A stretch of 64,000 bases of DNA from Methylobacterium planeticum (GCF_008806345.1 NZ_VZZJ01000007.1:62001-126000), one strand, 5' to 3'. Counted from the first letter of the stretch, positions 49,437-58,620 are shown. Notes: a model not told the origin generated them from the letters alone. Numbers and translations: made by a program.

Positions 49437-50753
49437 TCAGCGGTTGACCATGCGGGCCGGCGTCACGAACACGCAGAGCGCGCCGACGACCAGCATCGCC
49501 GCGAGGGCGTACATGCCGGCGGCGGTGTTGCCCGTGAGGTCGCGCAGCGCCCCGATCACGTAGGGGCTCGCGAAGCCCGCGAGGTTGCCCACCGAGTTGA
49601 TCAGCGCGATCCCCGCCGCCGCGCCGGTGCCGGCCAGGAACGCGGTCGGCAGGGACCAGAACAGGGGCGCGCAGGTGAGCACGCCGGCGGCGGCGACCGA
49701 CAGGAACGCGATGGCGATCGTGGTGTCGGTCGCGGTCGCGGCCACGATGAAGCCGACGGCGCCGCACAGGGCCGGTCCGATGAGGTGCCAGCGCCGCTCC
49801 CGCATCCGGTCGGCGTTGCGGCCGAGGATGACCATCACGACCGCGGCGAACAGGAACGGGATCGCGCTGATCAGCCCGATGTTGAAGTTGCCCTGCACGC
49901 CCGTCGCCTTGACGAGGGTCGGCATCCAGAAGGTCAGCCCGTACTGGCCCGTGACGAAGGCGAAGTAGATCAGGCTCATGAACCAGACGCGGGGGTCGCG
50001 GAACACGGTCGCGATCGAGTGCGGGCTGTTGTCCTTGCCGGTGTTGTCCTGCGCGATGTCGCGCTCGATCACGGCCTTCTCGGCATCGGTCAGCCACTTC
50101 GCCTCGGAGGCGCGGTTGTCGAGGTAGAGGTAGACCGCCACGCCGACGAGGACCGCGGGGACCGCCTCGATCAGGAACATCCACTGCCAGCCGGCGAGCC
50201 CGTGCGCCCCGTTGAAGGCGTCCATGATCCAGCCGGAGAGCGGGTTGCCGAAGATGCCCGAGATCGGGATCGCCGACATGAACACCGCGATCACCTTGGC
50301 GCGGCGATGCGCCGGGAACCAGGCGGTCGTGTACAGGATGATGCCCGGATAGAAGCCGGCCTCCGCGAGGCCGAGCAGGAAGCGCATGATGTAGAAGCTC
50401 GTGGCCGAGTTCACGAACAGGAACGCGCCCGAGATCAGCCCCCAGGTGATCATGATCCGGGCGATCCAGACGCGCGCCCCGACCCGGTGCAGGATGACGT
50501 TGCTCGGCACCTCGAACAGGAAGTAGCCGATGAAGAACACGCCGGCGCCGAGGCCGTAGACGGTCTCGCTGAAGCCGAGCTGCTGCGACATCTGCAGCTT
50601 GGCGAAGCCCACGTTGACGCGGTCGAGATACGCGATGACGTAGCAGAGCATCAGGAACGGGACGAGCCGCCAGAACACCTTGGTGTAGGTCTGCTCGACG
50701 AAATCGGCCGGGGGAGCGGCAGCTCCCGGAATCCGGGCGGCTTGCACGGTCAT
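49437..50753 (-). CDS. MFS transporter of the anion:cation symporter family
   Basis: A 438-aa protein with 12 predicted helices. The ACS-family marks are ADFVEQTYTKVFWRLVPFLM, YLDRVNVGFAKLQMSQQLGF and RFLLGLAEAGFYPGIILYTT. It should import threonate, erythronate or a similar acid sugar. First gene of the minus-strand operon. GAGGAGGACG precedes ATG 50753. Confidence 0.9.
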   Translation of the reverse strand: MTVQAARIPGAAAPPADFVEQTYTKVFWRLVPFLMLCYVIAYLDRVNVGFAKLQMSQQLGFSETVYGLGAGVFFIGYFLFEVPSNVILHRVGARVWIARIMITWGLISGAFLFVNSATSFYIMRFLLGLAEAGFYPGIILYTTAWFPAHRRAKVIAVFMSAIPISGIFGNPLSGWIMDAFNGAHGLAGWQWMFLIEAVPAVLVGVAVYLYLDNRASEAKWLTDAEKAVIERDIAQDNTGKDNSPHSIATVFRDPRVWFMSLIYFAFVTGQYGLTFWMPTLVKATGVQGNFNIGLISAIPFLFAAVVMVILGRNADRMRERRWHLIGPALCGAVGFIVAATATDTTIAIAFLSVAAAGVLTCAPLFWSLPTAFLAGTGAAAGIALINSVGNLAGFASPYVIGALRDLTGNTAAGMYALAAMLVVGALCVFVTPARMVNR

Positions 50754-50819
50754 GGACGTCCTCCTCAGCCGCGACGGAACGTTGTCCGCCACGGGCGCTT
50801 ATGCTTTGCGCGACTCATT

Positions 50820-50866
50820 TTGGCAGCGCTTGCATCTTGCCTAACAGCATTTGGCAGCGCTGCCAA
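50820..50866. promoter_or_regulatory. Two LacI-type palindromic operators
   Basis: TTGGCAGCGCTGCCAA (50851-50866) is a perfect 16-bp palindrome with the central CG pair typical of LacI/GalR sites. TTGGCAGCGCTTGCAT (50820-50835) is a second, weaker copy 31 bp away. Both lie 67-113 bp ahead of the MFS gene, in the divergent promoter shared with the LacI-family regulator. Confidence 0.85.
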
Positions 50867-50984
50867 TCTGGTTGTTCCGGAACCTGAAGCTTGGTATGTG
50901 CTCGGACGGGATGACGTCGTCTCCGCCCGGACGGCGGACGCCGTGTCCGGCTCGACGAGCCCGCAGGGTTTTGAGGGAGCGGTC

Positions 50985-52001
50985 ATGAACGTTCATCAGC
51001 CGCGCCAGCGCCTCGTGACCCTCGCCGACGTCGCCCGCGAGGCGGGGGTCGGCGAGAGCACCGTCTCGCGGGTCCTGCGCAAGCACGGCTCGTTCTCGAA
51101 GGGCACGCAGGACCGGGTGGCCGAGGCTGTCGCGCAGCTCGGCTACGTGCCGAACCGCCTCGCCGGGAGCCTGGCGGGCTCGGCCACCTCCGCGGGCTCG
51201 CAACTCGTCGGCATCGTGATCCCATCGCTCACCAACATCGTCTTTCCGGAGCTTCTGCGCGGCATCGCGGGGGGCCTCGACGCGGTCGGCTTCCAGAGCG
51301 TCATCGCGGTCAGCGACTACGATGCCGAGCGCGAGGAGGCGCTGATCGGGGCGCTCCTGTCCTGGCGCCCGGCCGGGCTCATCGTCACCGGGCTCGAGCA
51401 CACGCCGGGGGCGGTGGCGCGCCTCCGGGCGAGCGGCGTGCGCATCGTCGAGATGATCGACACGGACGGGCCGGGCCTCGACATCGTGGTGGGCTTCTCG
51501 AACCGCGCCGTGGGGCGCGTCAGCGCCGGGCATCTGCTCGGGCGCGGCTACCGCCGGATCGGCTTCGTCGGGCACGATCTCGATCGCGACCTGCGGGCGG
51601 GCAAGCGCCTCGCGGGCTTCGCCGAAGCCCTGGCGGCGGCGGGCCACCCGCTGCGCGACCGCGAGATCCTCGCCGGCCCCTCCTCGGCCGCCGCCGGCCG
51701 GGAGGCCCTTGGGCGCCTCCTGGCGCGCCGACCGGACCTCGACGCCGTCTACTTCTCGAACGACGACATGGCGCTGGGCGGCTATTTCCACTGCCTCGAG
51801 GCCGGCCTCTCGATCCCGGGGGGCATCGCGCTGTTCGGCTATAACGGCCTCGACATCACGGCGGCGATGCCGCAGCCCCTCTCCACCGTCCGGACCCCGC
51901 GCCTGCGCATCGGCGAAGTCGCGGCCGAGCGCCTGGGCGCGGGCGGCCCCTCGGAGACGGTGGATCTCGGCTTCGAACTCATCGAGGGAGCGACCGCATG
52001 A
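50985..52001 (+). CDS. LacI/GalR-family transcriptional regulator of the tetronate cluster
   Basis: A 338-aa regulator. The HTH reads VTLADVAREAGVGESTVSRV, the hinge VPNRLAGSLAG, and the effector domain carries GIVIPSLTNIVFPELLRGI and GYNGLDITAAMPQPLSTVR, a GntR-like subgroup. It probably represses the divergent MFS-ltnD-otnI-otnK-denD operon and itself at the two operators. An acid sugar intermediate is the likely inducer. Confidence 0.92.
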   Translation: MNVHQPRQRLVTLADVAREAGVGESTVSRVLRKHGSFSKGTQDRVAEAVAQLGYVPNRLAGSLAGSATSAGSQLVGIVIPSLTNIVFPELLRGIAGGLDAVGFQSVIAVSDYDAEREEALIGALLSWRPAGLIVTGLEHTPGAVARLRASGVRIVEMIDTDGPGLDIVVGFSNRAVGRVSAGHLLGRGYRRIGFVGHDLDRDLRAGKRLAGFAEALAAAGHPLRDREILAGPSSAAAGREALGRLLARRPDLDAVYFSNDDMALGGYFHCLEAGLSIPGGIALFGYNGLDITAAMPQPLSTVRTPRLRIGEVAAERLGAGGPSETVDLGFELIEGATA

Positions 52002-52714
52002 GCGAGGAGACGCGGCTTCGCGAGGAGATCTGCACTTATGGGCGCTCCCTGTTCGAGCGGGGCCTGACGCCGGGCTCCTCCGGCAACATCTCCCTGCGGC
52101 TCGACGACGGCGGCTGGCTCGTCACGCCGACGAACGCCTCCCTGGGCTTCCTCGACCCGGCCCGGATCTCCCGCCTCGACGCGGGCGGGAACCTCGTCTC
52201 GGGCGACAAGCCGACGAAGGAGATTCCGCTCCATGCCGCGCTCTACGACAGCCGGGTCGAGGCGCGGGCGATCGTGCACCTGCACTCGACCCACGCGGTC
52301 GCGGTCTCGATGCTGCCGGAGATCGACCCGAGGGCGGTGCTGCCGCCGCTGACGCCCTATTACCTGATGCGGGCAGGCGCGACGGCCCTGGTGCCGTATT
52401 TCCGGCCCGGCGACCCCGCGGTCGCCGACGCGATCCGGGGGCTTGCCGGGCGCTATGCCTCGGTGCTGCTGGCCAACCACGGCCCGGTGGTGGCCGGCAG
52501 CAGCCTGGAGAACGCGGTCTTCGCCACGGAGGAACTGGAGGAGACCGCCAAGCTCTACCTGCTCCTGCGCAATCTCAACCCCAGGACCTTGAGCCCGCAG
52601 CAGGTGCAGGACCTCGTCAGCCATTTCGGCCTGACCCTGCCGGAGGGGCAGGCGGAGGGGCAGGCGGAGAGGCAGGATTGTCCGTCATCGGGCGAGGGCC
52701 ACCGGAACGGGTAG
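51998..52714 (+). CDS. otnC: 3-oxo-tetronate 4-phosphate decarboxylase (class II aldolase family)
   Basis: A 238-aa AraD/FucA-type protein overlapping the regulator by 4 bp. Zn ligands lie in AIVHLHSTHAVAVSML and VLLANHGPVVAG. GLTPGSSGNISLRLDDG is the phosphate region. It splits 3-oxo-tetronate 4-phosphate to dihydroxyacetone phosphate and CO2, ending the pathway. The C-terminal tail has a GQAEGQAE repeat and may be dispensable. Confidence 0.9.
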   Translation: MSEETRLREEICTYGRSLFERGLTPGSSGNISLRLDDGGWLVTPTNASLGFLDPARISRLDAGGNLVSGDKPTKEIPLHAALYDSRVEARAIVHLHSTHAVAVSMLPEIDPRAVLPPLTPYYLMRAGATALVPYFRPGDPAVADAIRGLAGRYASVLLANHGPVVAGSSLENAVFATEELEETAKLYLLLRNLNPRTLSPQQVQDLVSHFGLTLPEGQAEGQAERQDCPSSGEGHRNG

Positions 52715-52818
52715 GCCGGCCCCCGAACCGCGGGGGTCAAGGCTCCGGGCGAAGCCCGACGCCGCCCCGGGATGGGGCGGGGCTTGAGCCCGCGCCCCAT
52801 CCCGGGGGCGTGCCGGCC

Positions 52819-53298
52819 TCAGCAGAGCACCGAGGCGCGGTAGCGCGGCGCGCCGGAGGGGCCGAGCGGGACCGGCTGCGGATGCTGCAGTTCCAGGAGG
52901 ACGTTCGAGCCGGCGACGATGTGGCCGGACGCGTCGCGCAACGGCGTCGGGTAGGGCATGAAGGGGACGCGCGTGCCGTCCGGGCGCTCGAGCACGGCCT
53001 GCACGCCGCGCACCGGCCGCCCCTCCCTCATGGCGACGGCCATCGGGCACTGGTCGAGGGGCAGGGGGGTTCCGTCCGGCCGGTAGATCCGCCAGGAGCC
53101 GCACCAGCGCTCGACGCCGAGGATCGGGCGACGCCCCCAGAGCTTGGCGGCGGCCTCGTTGTAATAGGTCAGGAAGCCGTCGGCATCGGTCGTGTAGACG
53201 GCGGATTCGATCTGCCGAAACAATTCCGCTCGGCTCGGCTCGTAGTTCCAGTCCGAGTCCGGCGCGTCAAAATCGTAGACCAGATCGTCATCGTCCAT
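52819..53298 (-). CDS. Single-domain PAS protein (159 aa)
   Basis: Residues 20-140 form a PAS domain: ELFRQIESAVYTTDADGFLT then YYNEAAAKLWGRRPILGVER and PYPTPLRDASGHIVAGSNVL. No kinase or GGDEF output follows. It is probably a small sensor acting with a separate partner. GGGAG precedes the ATG. The N-terminus is very acidic (MDDDDLVYDFDAPDSD). Confidence 0.8.
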   Translation of the reverse strand: MDDDDLVYDFDAPDSDWNYEPSRAELFRQIESAVYTTDADGFLTYYNEAAAKLWGRRPILGVERWCGSWRIYRPDGTPLPLDQCPMAVAMREGRPVRGVQAVLERPDGTRVPFMPYPTPLRDASGHIVAGSNVLLELQHPQPVPLGPSGAPRYRASVLC

Positions 53299-53919
53299 GG
53301 CGTTCTCCCACGACAGGCGGGCTCCGAAATGCCCGCTCTCAGCACTCCGTCTGCCCCCATCTGTCGTGGCCTCCTGGGGAACCGTTCCGGACCGACGTCG
53401 CGGACCTGCCCGGTTCTTGAGGCGGGCGCGCGAGCGCCCGGACTCCAGATCGTCCAACCATACGAGATTGTGCCTTGGAGCTTCCGGGGGCGGTCGCTCA
53501 CTCGGCGCCATAACCGACGCTGCCGGTCTGGGCTCTCCCGTCTAGCCATGTACGGACGCGCCTCATTCGCACAAGATCTGACCAATGACAATACCCGAAG
53601 GCACAAATTGTTCTAACAAATGCTGGATACCGCATTGCACTGCGGTATGAAGGTATTTTGGAAAACAAATTTCTGTTCATATCCCAAGTGCCGCTTCGGT
53701 AATGCTCCGCAAATGCGATGCCGCGTGGATTGAATGCTCTCGCAATGCGTACGCCCTGGGCCGGAAGGGCCTGATGCGCGGCGCGGCTGGCGAGATCCGC
53801 ATCCGCCAGGGACAGGCGAGGCGGGACAGGAGCGGCGCGGCGGGAACGGGGCTCACCTCCGCTCCCGGCACGGGTGACGGCGGCCCGGGCGCGCATTAAT
53901 CTCCCGCCCGGAGACCCGC
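53299..53919. other. 621-bp region upstream of the nitrile hydratase operon
   Basis: No convincing gene. The part from 53560 to 53700 is distinctly AT-rich compared with the window and contains the inverted repeat at 53627-53648, so it is the likely promoter of nthA. The other end carries the divergent promoter of the PAS gene. Confidence 0.55.
53627..53648. promoter_or_regulatory. Perfect inverted repeat upstream of nthA
   Basis: ATACCGCA (53627-53634) and TGCGGTAT (53641-53648) are perfect 8-bp arms with a 6-nt spacer in an AT-rich patch, 270 bp ahead of nthA. The 22-bp size suits a dimeric regulator. Regulator unknown. Confidence 0.55.
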
Positions 53920-54588
53920 ATGGCGCACGAACCCCACGATCCGCAGAACCACGACCACCCGCACGACCACCCGCATGATCACGCGCACGGATCCGGGAGC
54001 GAACTCTCCCCGATGGACCTGCGGGTGCGGGCCCTCGAATCGATCCTCGTCGAGAAGGGCTACGTCGACCCGGCCGCCCTCGACGCGCTGATCGAGACCT
54101 ACGAGACGAAGGTCGGTCCCCATAACGGCGCTCGCGCGGTGGCCCGCGCCTGGGTCGATCCCGCCTTCCGGGATCGCCTGCTCGCGGATGCGACCCCGAC
54201 CCTGCGGGAGATCGGCGTCGGCGGTCGCGGCGGAGAGCACATGGTGGTCGTCGAGAACACCCCCGACGCGCACAACCTCGTCGTCTGCACCCTGTGCTCC
54301 TGTTATCCCTGGCCGGTGCTCGGCCTGCCGCCGGTCTGGTACAAGTCGCCGCCCTACCGCGCGCGGGCCGTGATCGAGCCCCGGGCGGTGCTCGCCGAGT
54401 TCGGCGTGACGCTGCCCGGTTCCACCCGCATCCGCGTCTGGGATTCCACCGCCGAGCTTCGCTACATGGTGCTGCCGATGCGCCCGTCCGGAACCGAGGA
54501 CCTCGACGAGGCCGGGCTCGCCGCCCTCGTCACCCGCGACAGCATGATCGGCACCGGCCTGCCGCGGCACCCCGGAGCGCGCGCATGA
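53920..54588 (+). CDS. nthA: Cobalt-type nitrile hydratase, alpha subunit
   Basis: A 222-aa protein. The metal-claw motif is C123-T-L-C126-S-C128 followed by [20 protein letters not shown]. Thr at the second position marks the Co(III) type (Ser marks iron). The two cysteines are oxidised to sulfinate and sulfenate in mature enzymes. It hydrates nitriles to amides. Residues 3-24 are a His/Asp/Pro-rich extension that could capture cobalt. GGAGACCCGC precedes the ATG. Overlaps nthB by 4 bp. Confidence 0.95.
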   Translation: MAHEPHDPQNHDHPHDHPHDHAHGSGSELSPMDLRVRALESILVEKGYVDPAALDALIETYETKVGPHNGARAVARAWVDPAFRDRLLADATPTLREIGVGGRGGEHMVVVENTPDAHNLVVCTLCSCYPWPVLGLPPVWYKSPPYRARAVIEPRAVLAEFGVTLPGSTRIRVWDSTAELRYMVLPMRPSGTEDLDEAGLAALVTRDSMIGTGLPRHPGARA

Positions 54589-55247
54589 ACGGCGGCCAGG
54601 ATCTCGGCGGCATGCAGGGGTTCGGCCCGGTCGCCCCCGAACCGAACGAGCCGCGCTTCCACGCGGCCTGGGAGAAGCGCGTCTTCGGCCTCGCCATGGC
54701 GATGGGCCTGTCGGGCCGCTGGAACCTCGATGCCAGCCGCGCCGCCCGCGAGGCGCTGCCGCCCGGCGAGTACCTGACCTCGAGCTATTACGCGATCTGG
54801 CTCAAGGCCCTGGAGCGGCAGGTGACGGCCCACGGCCTCGCCACCCGCGAGGAAATCGCCTCCGGAACGGTCTCGGCGCCCGCCGCACCGGTGACGCGCG
54901 TGCTCAAGGGCGCGGAAGTCGAGCCGCTCTTCGACCGGGGCTTCCCGAGCGACCGTCCCCTCGACGTGCCGGCCCGCTTCGCGGTGGGCGAGCGCGTCCG
55001 CGCCCGGATCATCAACCCGCCCGGCCACACGCGCCTGCCGCGCTACGTCCGCGGCCGGACCGGCACGGTGGAGAGCGTGCACGGCAGCTTCGTCTTCCCG
55101 GATTCGAACGCATGCCTCGCCGGCGAGGCGCCGCAATGGCTCTACACGGTGCGGTTCTCCGGCGCGGAACTCTGGGGCGAGGCGGCCGAGCCCGGCCACG
55201 CGGTCTCGGTCAACGCCTTCGAGAGCTACCTGGAGCCGCTGGCGTGA
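54585..55247 (+). CDS. nthB: Nitrile hydratase, beta subunit
   Basis: A 220-aa protein. It starts [14 protein letters not shown], contains [20 protein letters not shown], and the C-terminal SH3-like part reads [20 protein letters not shown] then [14 protein letters not shown]. It forms the heterodimer with alpha and places two arginines near the cobalt. Overlaps the accessory gene by 4 bp. Confidence 0.95.
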   Translation: MNGGQDLGGMQGFGPVAPEPNEPRFHAAWEKRVFGLAMAMGLSGRWNLDASRAAREALPPGEYLTSSYYAIWLKALERQVTAHGLATREEIASGTVSAPAAPVTRVLKGAEVEPLFDRGFPSDRPLDVPARFAVGERVRARIINPPGHTRLPRYVRGRTGTVESVHGSFVFPDSNACLAGEAPQWLYTVRFSGAELWGEAAEPGHAVSVNAFESYLEPLA

Positions 55248-55585
55248 GCGCGGATCCCATCCCGGTCGGCGCCGGCGCGGACCCGGTCTTTTCCGCGCCC
55301 TGGGAGGCGCAGGCCTTCGCGCTCGTGGTCTCCCTTCACGATCGCGGCCTGTTCAGCTGGAGCGAGTGGGCCGACGCCCTCGGGGCCGAGACCCGCCGCA
55401 CCGGACGGGCGACCGATTACGCCGCCTGGCTCGCCACCATCGAGACGCTCCTGGCGGCCCGCGGCATCGCCGATCCCGACGCCCTCGCGGACCGCCGCGC
55501 CGCCTTCGCCCGCGCCGCCGCCGCGACACCGCACGGCGAGCCGATCCGCCTGGCGAACGACCCGCTCTCCCGGGACCGGGCCTGA
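55244..55585 (+). CDS. Nitrile hydratase accessory protein (cobalt-insertion type)
   Basis: A 113-aa protein starting at GTG. It resembles the N-terminal domain of the beta subunit: PVFSAPWEAQAFALVVSLHD, RGLFSWSEWADALGAE and YAAWLATIETLLAARG. This is the P14K/self-subunit-swapping activator family, which carries alpha and inserts cobalt. The A-B-activator order fits cobalt nitrile hydratases. Confidence 0.9.
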   Translation: MSADPIPVGAGADPVFSAPWEAQAFALVVSLHDRGLFSWSEWADALGAETRRTGRATDYAAWLATIETLLAARGIADPDALADRRAAFARAAAATPHGEPIRLANDPLSRDRA

Positions 55586-55776
55586 GCGTGCCGTTGCTGA
55601 CGCGCCCTCGTCACGGGGCGGGCGCTGGTCCACATTGAGGATCGCGCGTCGGGACCTTGCCGGCGGCGTCCCCGCGGGTAACTTTCGGGCCCGCGACGCG
55701 AGAAGCCTTCGCCGGCATGCGCTGGCCTCAGCCTCGAACCCGCTCGCCGCGCGAGGGCGCGAAGGAAGCTTGCCGG
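55586..55776. other. 191-bp gap between the nitrile hydratase operon and the ferredoxin gene
   Basis: No gene seen. The gap is long enough for a separate promoter, so the redox genes could be either co-transcribed with nthAB or independent. Confidence 0.45.
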
Positions 55777-56004
55777 ATGCGCGTCGTCGTCGACCTGAAC
55801 CGCTGCCAGGGCTACGCCCAATGCTGCTACGCGGCCCCGGAGCACTTCGTCCTGCGCGGCCACGAGATTTTGTTCTACGACCCCGCCCCGCCCGACGCGA
55901 AGCGGGGCGAGATCGCCCGGGCGGTGCAGGCCTGCCCGGTCCGGGCCATCAGCGCTGAGGGGCTCGACGCGCCGGAGCGGCCCGAGGCGGGGGCCGCCTC
56001 GTGA
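55777..56004 (+). CDS. Ferredoxin ([3Fe-4S]-type, P450-associated)
   Basis: A 75-aa protein. It opens VVVDLNRCQGYAQCCYAAPE; the cysteines in C-x5-C and a later CPV (ACPVRAI) match the three-iron ferredoxins that serve bacterial P450s. Its stop overlaps the reductase GTG. It should carry electrons from the reductase to the P450 at 57322. Confidence 0.88.
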   Translation: MRVVVDLNRCQGYAQCCYAAPEHFVLRGHEILFYDPAPPDAKRGEIARAVQACPVRAISAEGLDAPERPEAGAAS

Positions 56005-57329
56005 GCCCGTCCCTGGATCCTGGGATCGTCATCGTCGGGGCCTCCCTCGCGGGGCTACGCGGGGCCGAGGCCCTGCGCCTGCACGGATACGCGGGCCCGC
56101 TCGCGATCGTCGGCGAGGAGCCGCACCCGCCCTACGACCGGCCGCCCCTGTCGAAGCACGTGCTGGCGGGCGAGCTGGCGCCCGGGGCGACCGCCCTGCC
56201 GAACCTCGTGCCGCTCCGGGCCACCTGGCATCTCGGCGTGGCCGCCACCGGCCTCGACCGGCCGGCGCGCACGCTCCGCCTCGGGGACGGGCGCGTCCTG
56301 CCCTACGGGCGCCTCCTCATCGCCACGGGCGCGCAGGCCCGGCCCTGGCCGGGATCCGAGGAGGCGGCCCTCGACGGCGTCTTCACCCTGCGCGGGCGGG
56401 ACGACGCGGCGGCCCTGCGCGCCGTGCTGGCGCAGGGCCCGCGCCACGTCCTCATCGTCGGGGGCGGCCTGATCGGCTGCGAGGCGGCGTCCTGCTGCCG
56501 CGACCTCGGCATCGACGTGACGCTGGTCGACCCGAACCCGACGCCGCTCGCGCGGTCCCTCGGCACCTTCGTGGGCGGCGTCGTCTCGGGGCTGCTCGAG
56601 CGGGCCGGCGTCGATTTCCGCCCGGGCGTCCACGTGGAGCTGCTCGAGGGCGATACCTTCGGGCGTCTGCGGCGGGCGCATCTGCGGGGCGGCGAGACGA
56701 TCGAGGCGGACGTCGCCATCGTGGCGCTCGGTGCCGTGCGCAGCACGGGTTGGCTCGCCGGTGCCGGCCTGATGGCGGATGCGGGCGGCCTCACCTGCGA
56801 CGGCGCCTGCCGGGTCCTCGCGGCGGACGGTACGCCCTGCCAGGACATCTACGCGGCCGGGGACGTCGCGCGCTGGCCGAACCCCCATTACGGAGGGCGC
56901 CTCATCGCGGTCGAGCACTGGGGCAACGCCGTCGAGCAGGCCGGTCACGCGGCCCGCAACATGCTGGCCGCGCGCGAGGACCAGCAGCCCTACGCGCATC
57001 TTCCGGCCTTCTGGTCGAGCCAGTTCGGCGTCAACATCAAGGCGGTGGGCCTGACCGAGGGCGCGGACACGGTGGCGATCGTGCAGGGCTCCCGCGCCAC
57101 GCGCCGCTTCCTCGCCGTCTACGGCCGCGCGGGGCGCAGCATCGCTGCGGTGTCCTTCGACGAGGGCCGCTGGCTCCCGGCCTATGCCGAGCAGATCCGG
57201 GCGGGCCGGCCCTTCCCGCCGATCCGCGACGCCACCGATCAGACCCGGATCGCGACCCACGTTCCGGGGTTCCCGGCGCCCCGCCGCGGACGCGCGGCGC
57301 CGGCCGAGACGGGAGGCATTCATGTCTGA
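56001..57329 (+). CDS. NAD(P)H-dependent ferredoxin reductase
   Basis: A 442-aa flavoprotein of the putidaredoxin-reductase family. FAD motif IVGASLAGLRGAEALRLHG, NAD motif IVGGGLIGCEAASCCRDLGI, and the closing IYAAGDVARWPNPHYGGRL and EHWGNAVEQAGHAARN. It reduces the adjacent ferredoxin for the P450. It starts at GTG overlapping the ferredoxin gene and overlaps the P450 gene by 8 bp. Confidence 0.93.
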   Translation: MSPSLDPGIVIVGASLAGLRGAEALRLHGYAGPLAIVGEEPHPPYDRPPLSKHVLAGELAPGATALPNLVPLRATWHLGVAATGLDRPARTLRLGDGRVLPYGRLLIATGAQARPWPGSEEAALDGVFTLRGRDDAAALRAVLAQGPRHVLIVGGGLIGCEAASCCRDLGIDVTLVDPNPTPLARSLGTFVGGVVSGLLERAGVDFRPGVHVELLEGDTFGRLRRAHLRGGETIEADVAIVALGAVRSTGWLAGAGLMADAGGLTCDGACRVLAADGTPCQDIYAAGDVARWPNPHYGGRLIAVEHWGNAVEQAGHAARNMLAAREDQQPYAHLPAFWSSQFGVNIKAVGLTEGADTVAIVQGSRATRRFLAVYGRAGRSIAAVSFDEGRWLPAYAEQIRAGRPFPPIRDATDQTRIATHVPGFPAPRRGRAAPAETGGIHV

Positions 57330-58620
57330 CACGCTTCTGGCCGAGGAGCCACGGGTCGCGCCCGCCGGGACGGCGCCCGCGCCGGACGACACCCTGTTCG
57401 CGCAGATCCTCGATCCGGCGAACCGGGCGAACCCGTACCCGCTCCTCGCGCGGCTGCGCGAGCGGCCGGTCGCGCGCCAGCGGGACGGCCGATACGCGGT
57501 CAGCACCCATGCGGAGATCCGCAGCCTGCTGTTCGACCCGCGGCTCAGCTCCGAGGACCTGCCGCCCTCGCGGCGCCCGCACACGGGACATGTCCTGAAG
57601 GACTGGATCCTCAACCCGATCAAGGATCGGGTCGCCACGGCGCACCGCCCGCTGATCTTCCGCGATCCGCCGGCCCACGACGCCCTGCGCCACCTCGTGA
57701 TGCAGCAATTCACCGTGCGGCGCGTGCGCGGCACCCACGACCGGGTCACCGCGGTGGTCGACGCGCTGATCGAGCGCTGCCGGGGCCGCGACCGCGTCTG
57801 CCTTGTCGAGGACCTGTCCTACCCGCTCCCCGTGGCGGTGATCTGCGAGCTTCTCGGGGTGCCGGAGGCCGACGAGCCGCAATTCCAGGCCTGGGCGACG
57901 CAGCTCTCGACGGCGCTCGAGCCCGATGCGCGCCGCGACGAGGACACGCGCCGGGCCAACGTCGCCAGCTTCGACGCGATCGCGGACTACATGAAGCGGC
58001 TGATCGCCGAGAAGCGGCGCCGGCCCACCGACGACATGCTGAGCGGGCTCGCCAACCACGCCGACCCGGCGACCCCGAAGATGGGCGACTTCGACCTGAT
58101 CTCGACCGCGATCCTGCTCCTCGTCGCGGGGCACGAGACCACCGTCAACCTGATCACCAACGGCATGCTGACGCTGCTGCGCCACCCGCTCGAGCTGGAG
58201 CGGCTGCGCCGGGACCCCGAGCGGGCGCCGCGCGTCATCGAGGAGCTGCTGCGCTACGAGCCGCCGGTGCATTTCCGGACCCGCAAGGCGCTCGGCGACA
58301 TCGCCATCGCGGGCGAGACGATCCCGAAAGGCGCCGCCGTGATGCTGGTGCTCGCGGCGGCGAGCCGGGACCCGGCCTGCTTCCCCGATCCCGACACCTT
58401 CGACCCCGACCGGGCGGACAACCAGCATTTCGGCTTCGGGGGCGGCCTGCATTACTGCGTGGGCGCGCCGCTCGCCCGGATCGAGGTCGAGATCGCCCTG
58501 GTCAGGCTGTGCCAGCGCCTCGTCCGGCCGTGCCTCGCCCGGGATCCGCCGCCCTACCGGCCGGGGGCGGCGCTCCGCGGCCCCGCGAGCCTCGAGATCA
58601 CGATCGACGGCATCCTCTGA
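57322..58620 (+). CDS. Cytochrome P450 monooxygenase
   Basis: A 432-aa class I P450. The I-helix oxygen motif LLVAGHETTVNLI is at about 266-278 (Thr in AGHETT), the K-helix EELLRYEPPVHFRTRKALG, and the heme loop FGFGGGLHYCVGAPLARIEV has the thiolate Cys379. The family looks like CYP107/CYP116-type soluble hydroxylases; the substrate is unknown. Position 3' of a nitrile hydratase suggests it acts on a nitrile, amide or related compound, not proven. Confidence 0.92.
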   Translation: MSDTLLAEEPRVAPAGTAPAPDDTLFAQILDPANRANPYPLLARLRERPVARQRDGRYAVSTHAEIRSLLFDPRLSSEDLPPSRRPHTGHVLKDWILNPIKDRVATAHRPLIFRDPPAHDALRHLVMQQFTVRRVRGTHDRVTAVVDALIERCRGRDRVCLVEDLSYPLPVAVICELLGVPEADEPQFQAWATQLSTALEPDARRDEDTRRANVASFDAIADYMKRLIAEKRRRPTDDMLSGLANHADPATPKMGDFDLISTAILLLVAGHETTVNLITNGMLTLLRHPLELERLRRDPERAPRVIEELLRYEPPVHFRTRKALGDIAIAGETIPKGAAVMLVLAAASRDPACFPDPDTFDPDRADNQHFGFGGGLHYCVGAPLARIEVEIALVRLCQRLVRPCLARDPPPYRPGAALRGPASLEITIDGIL

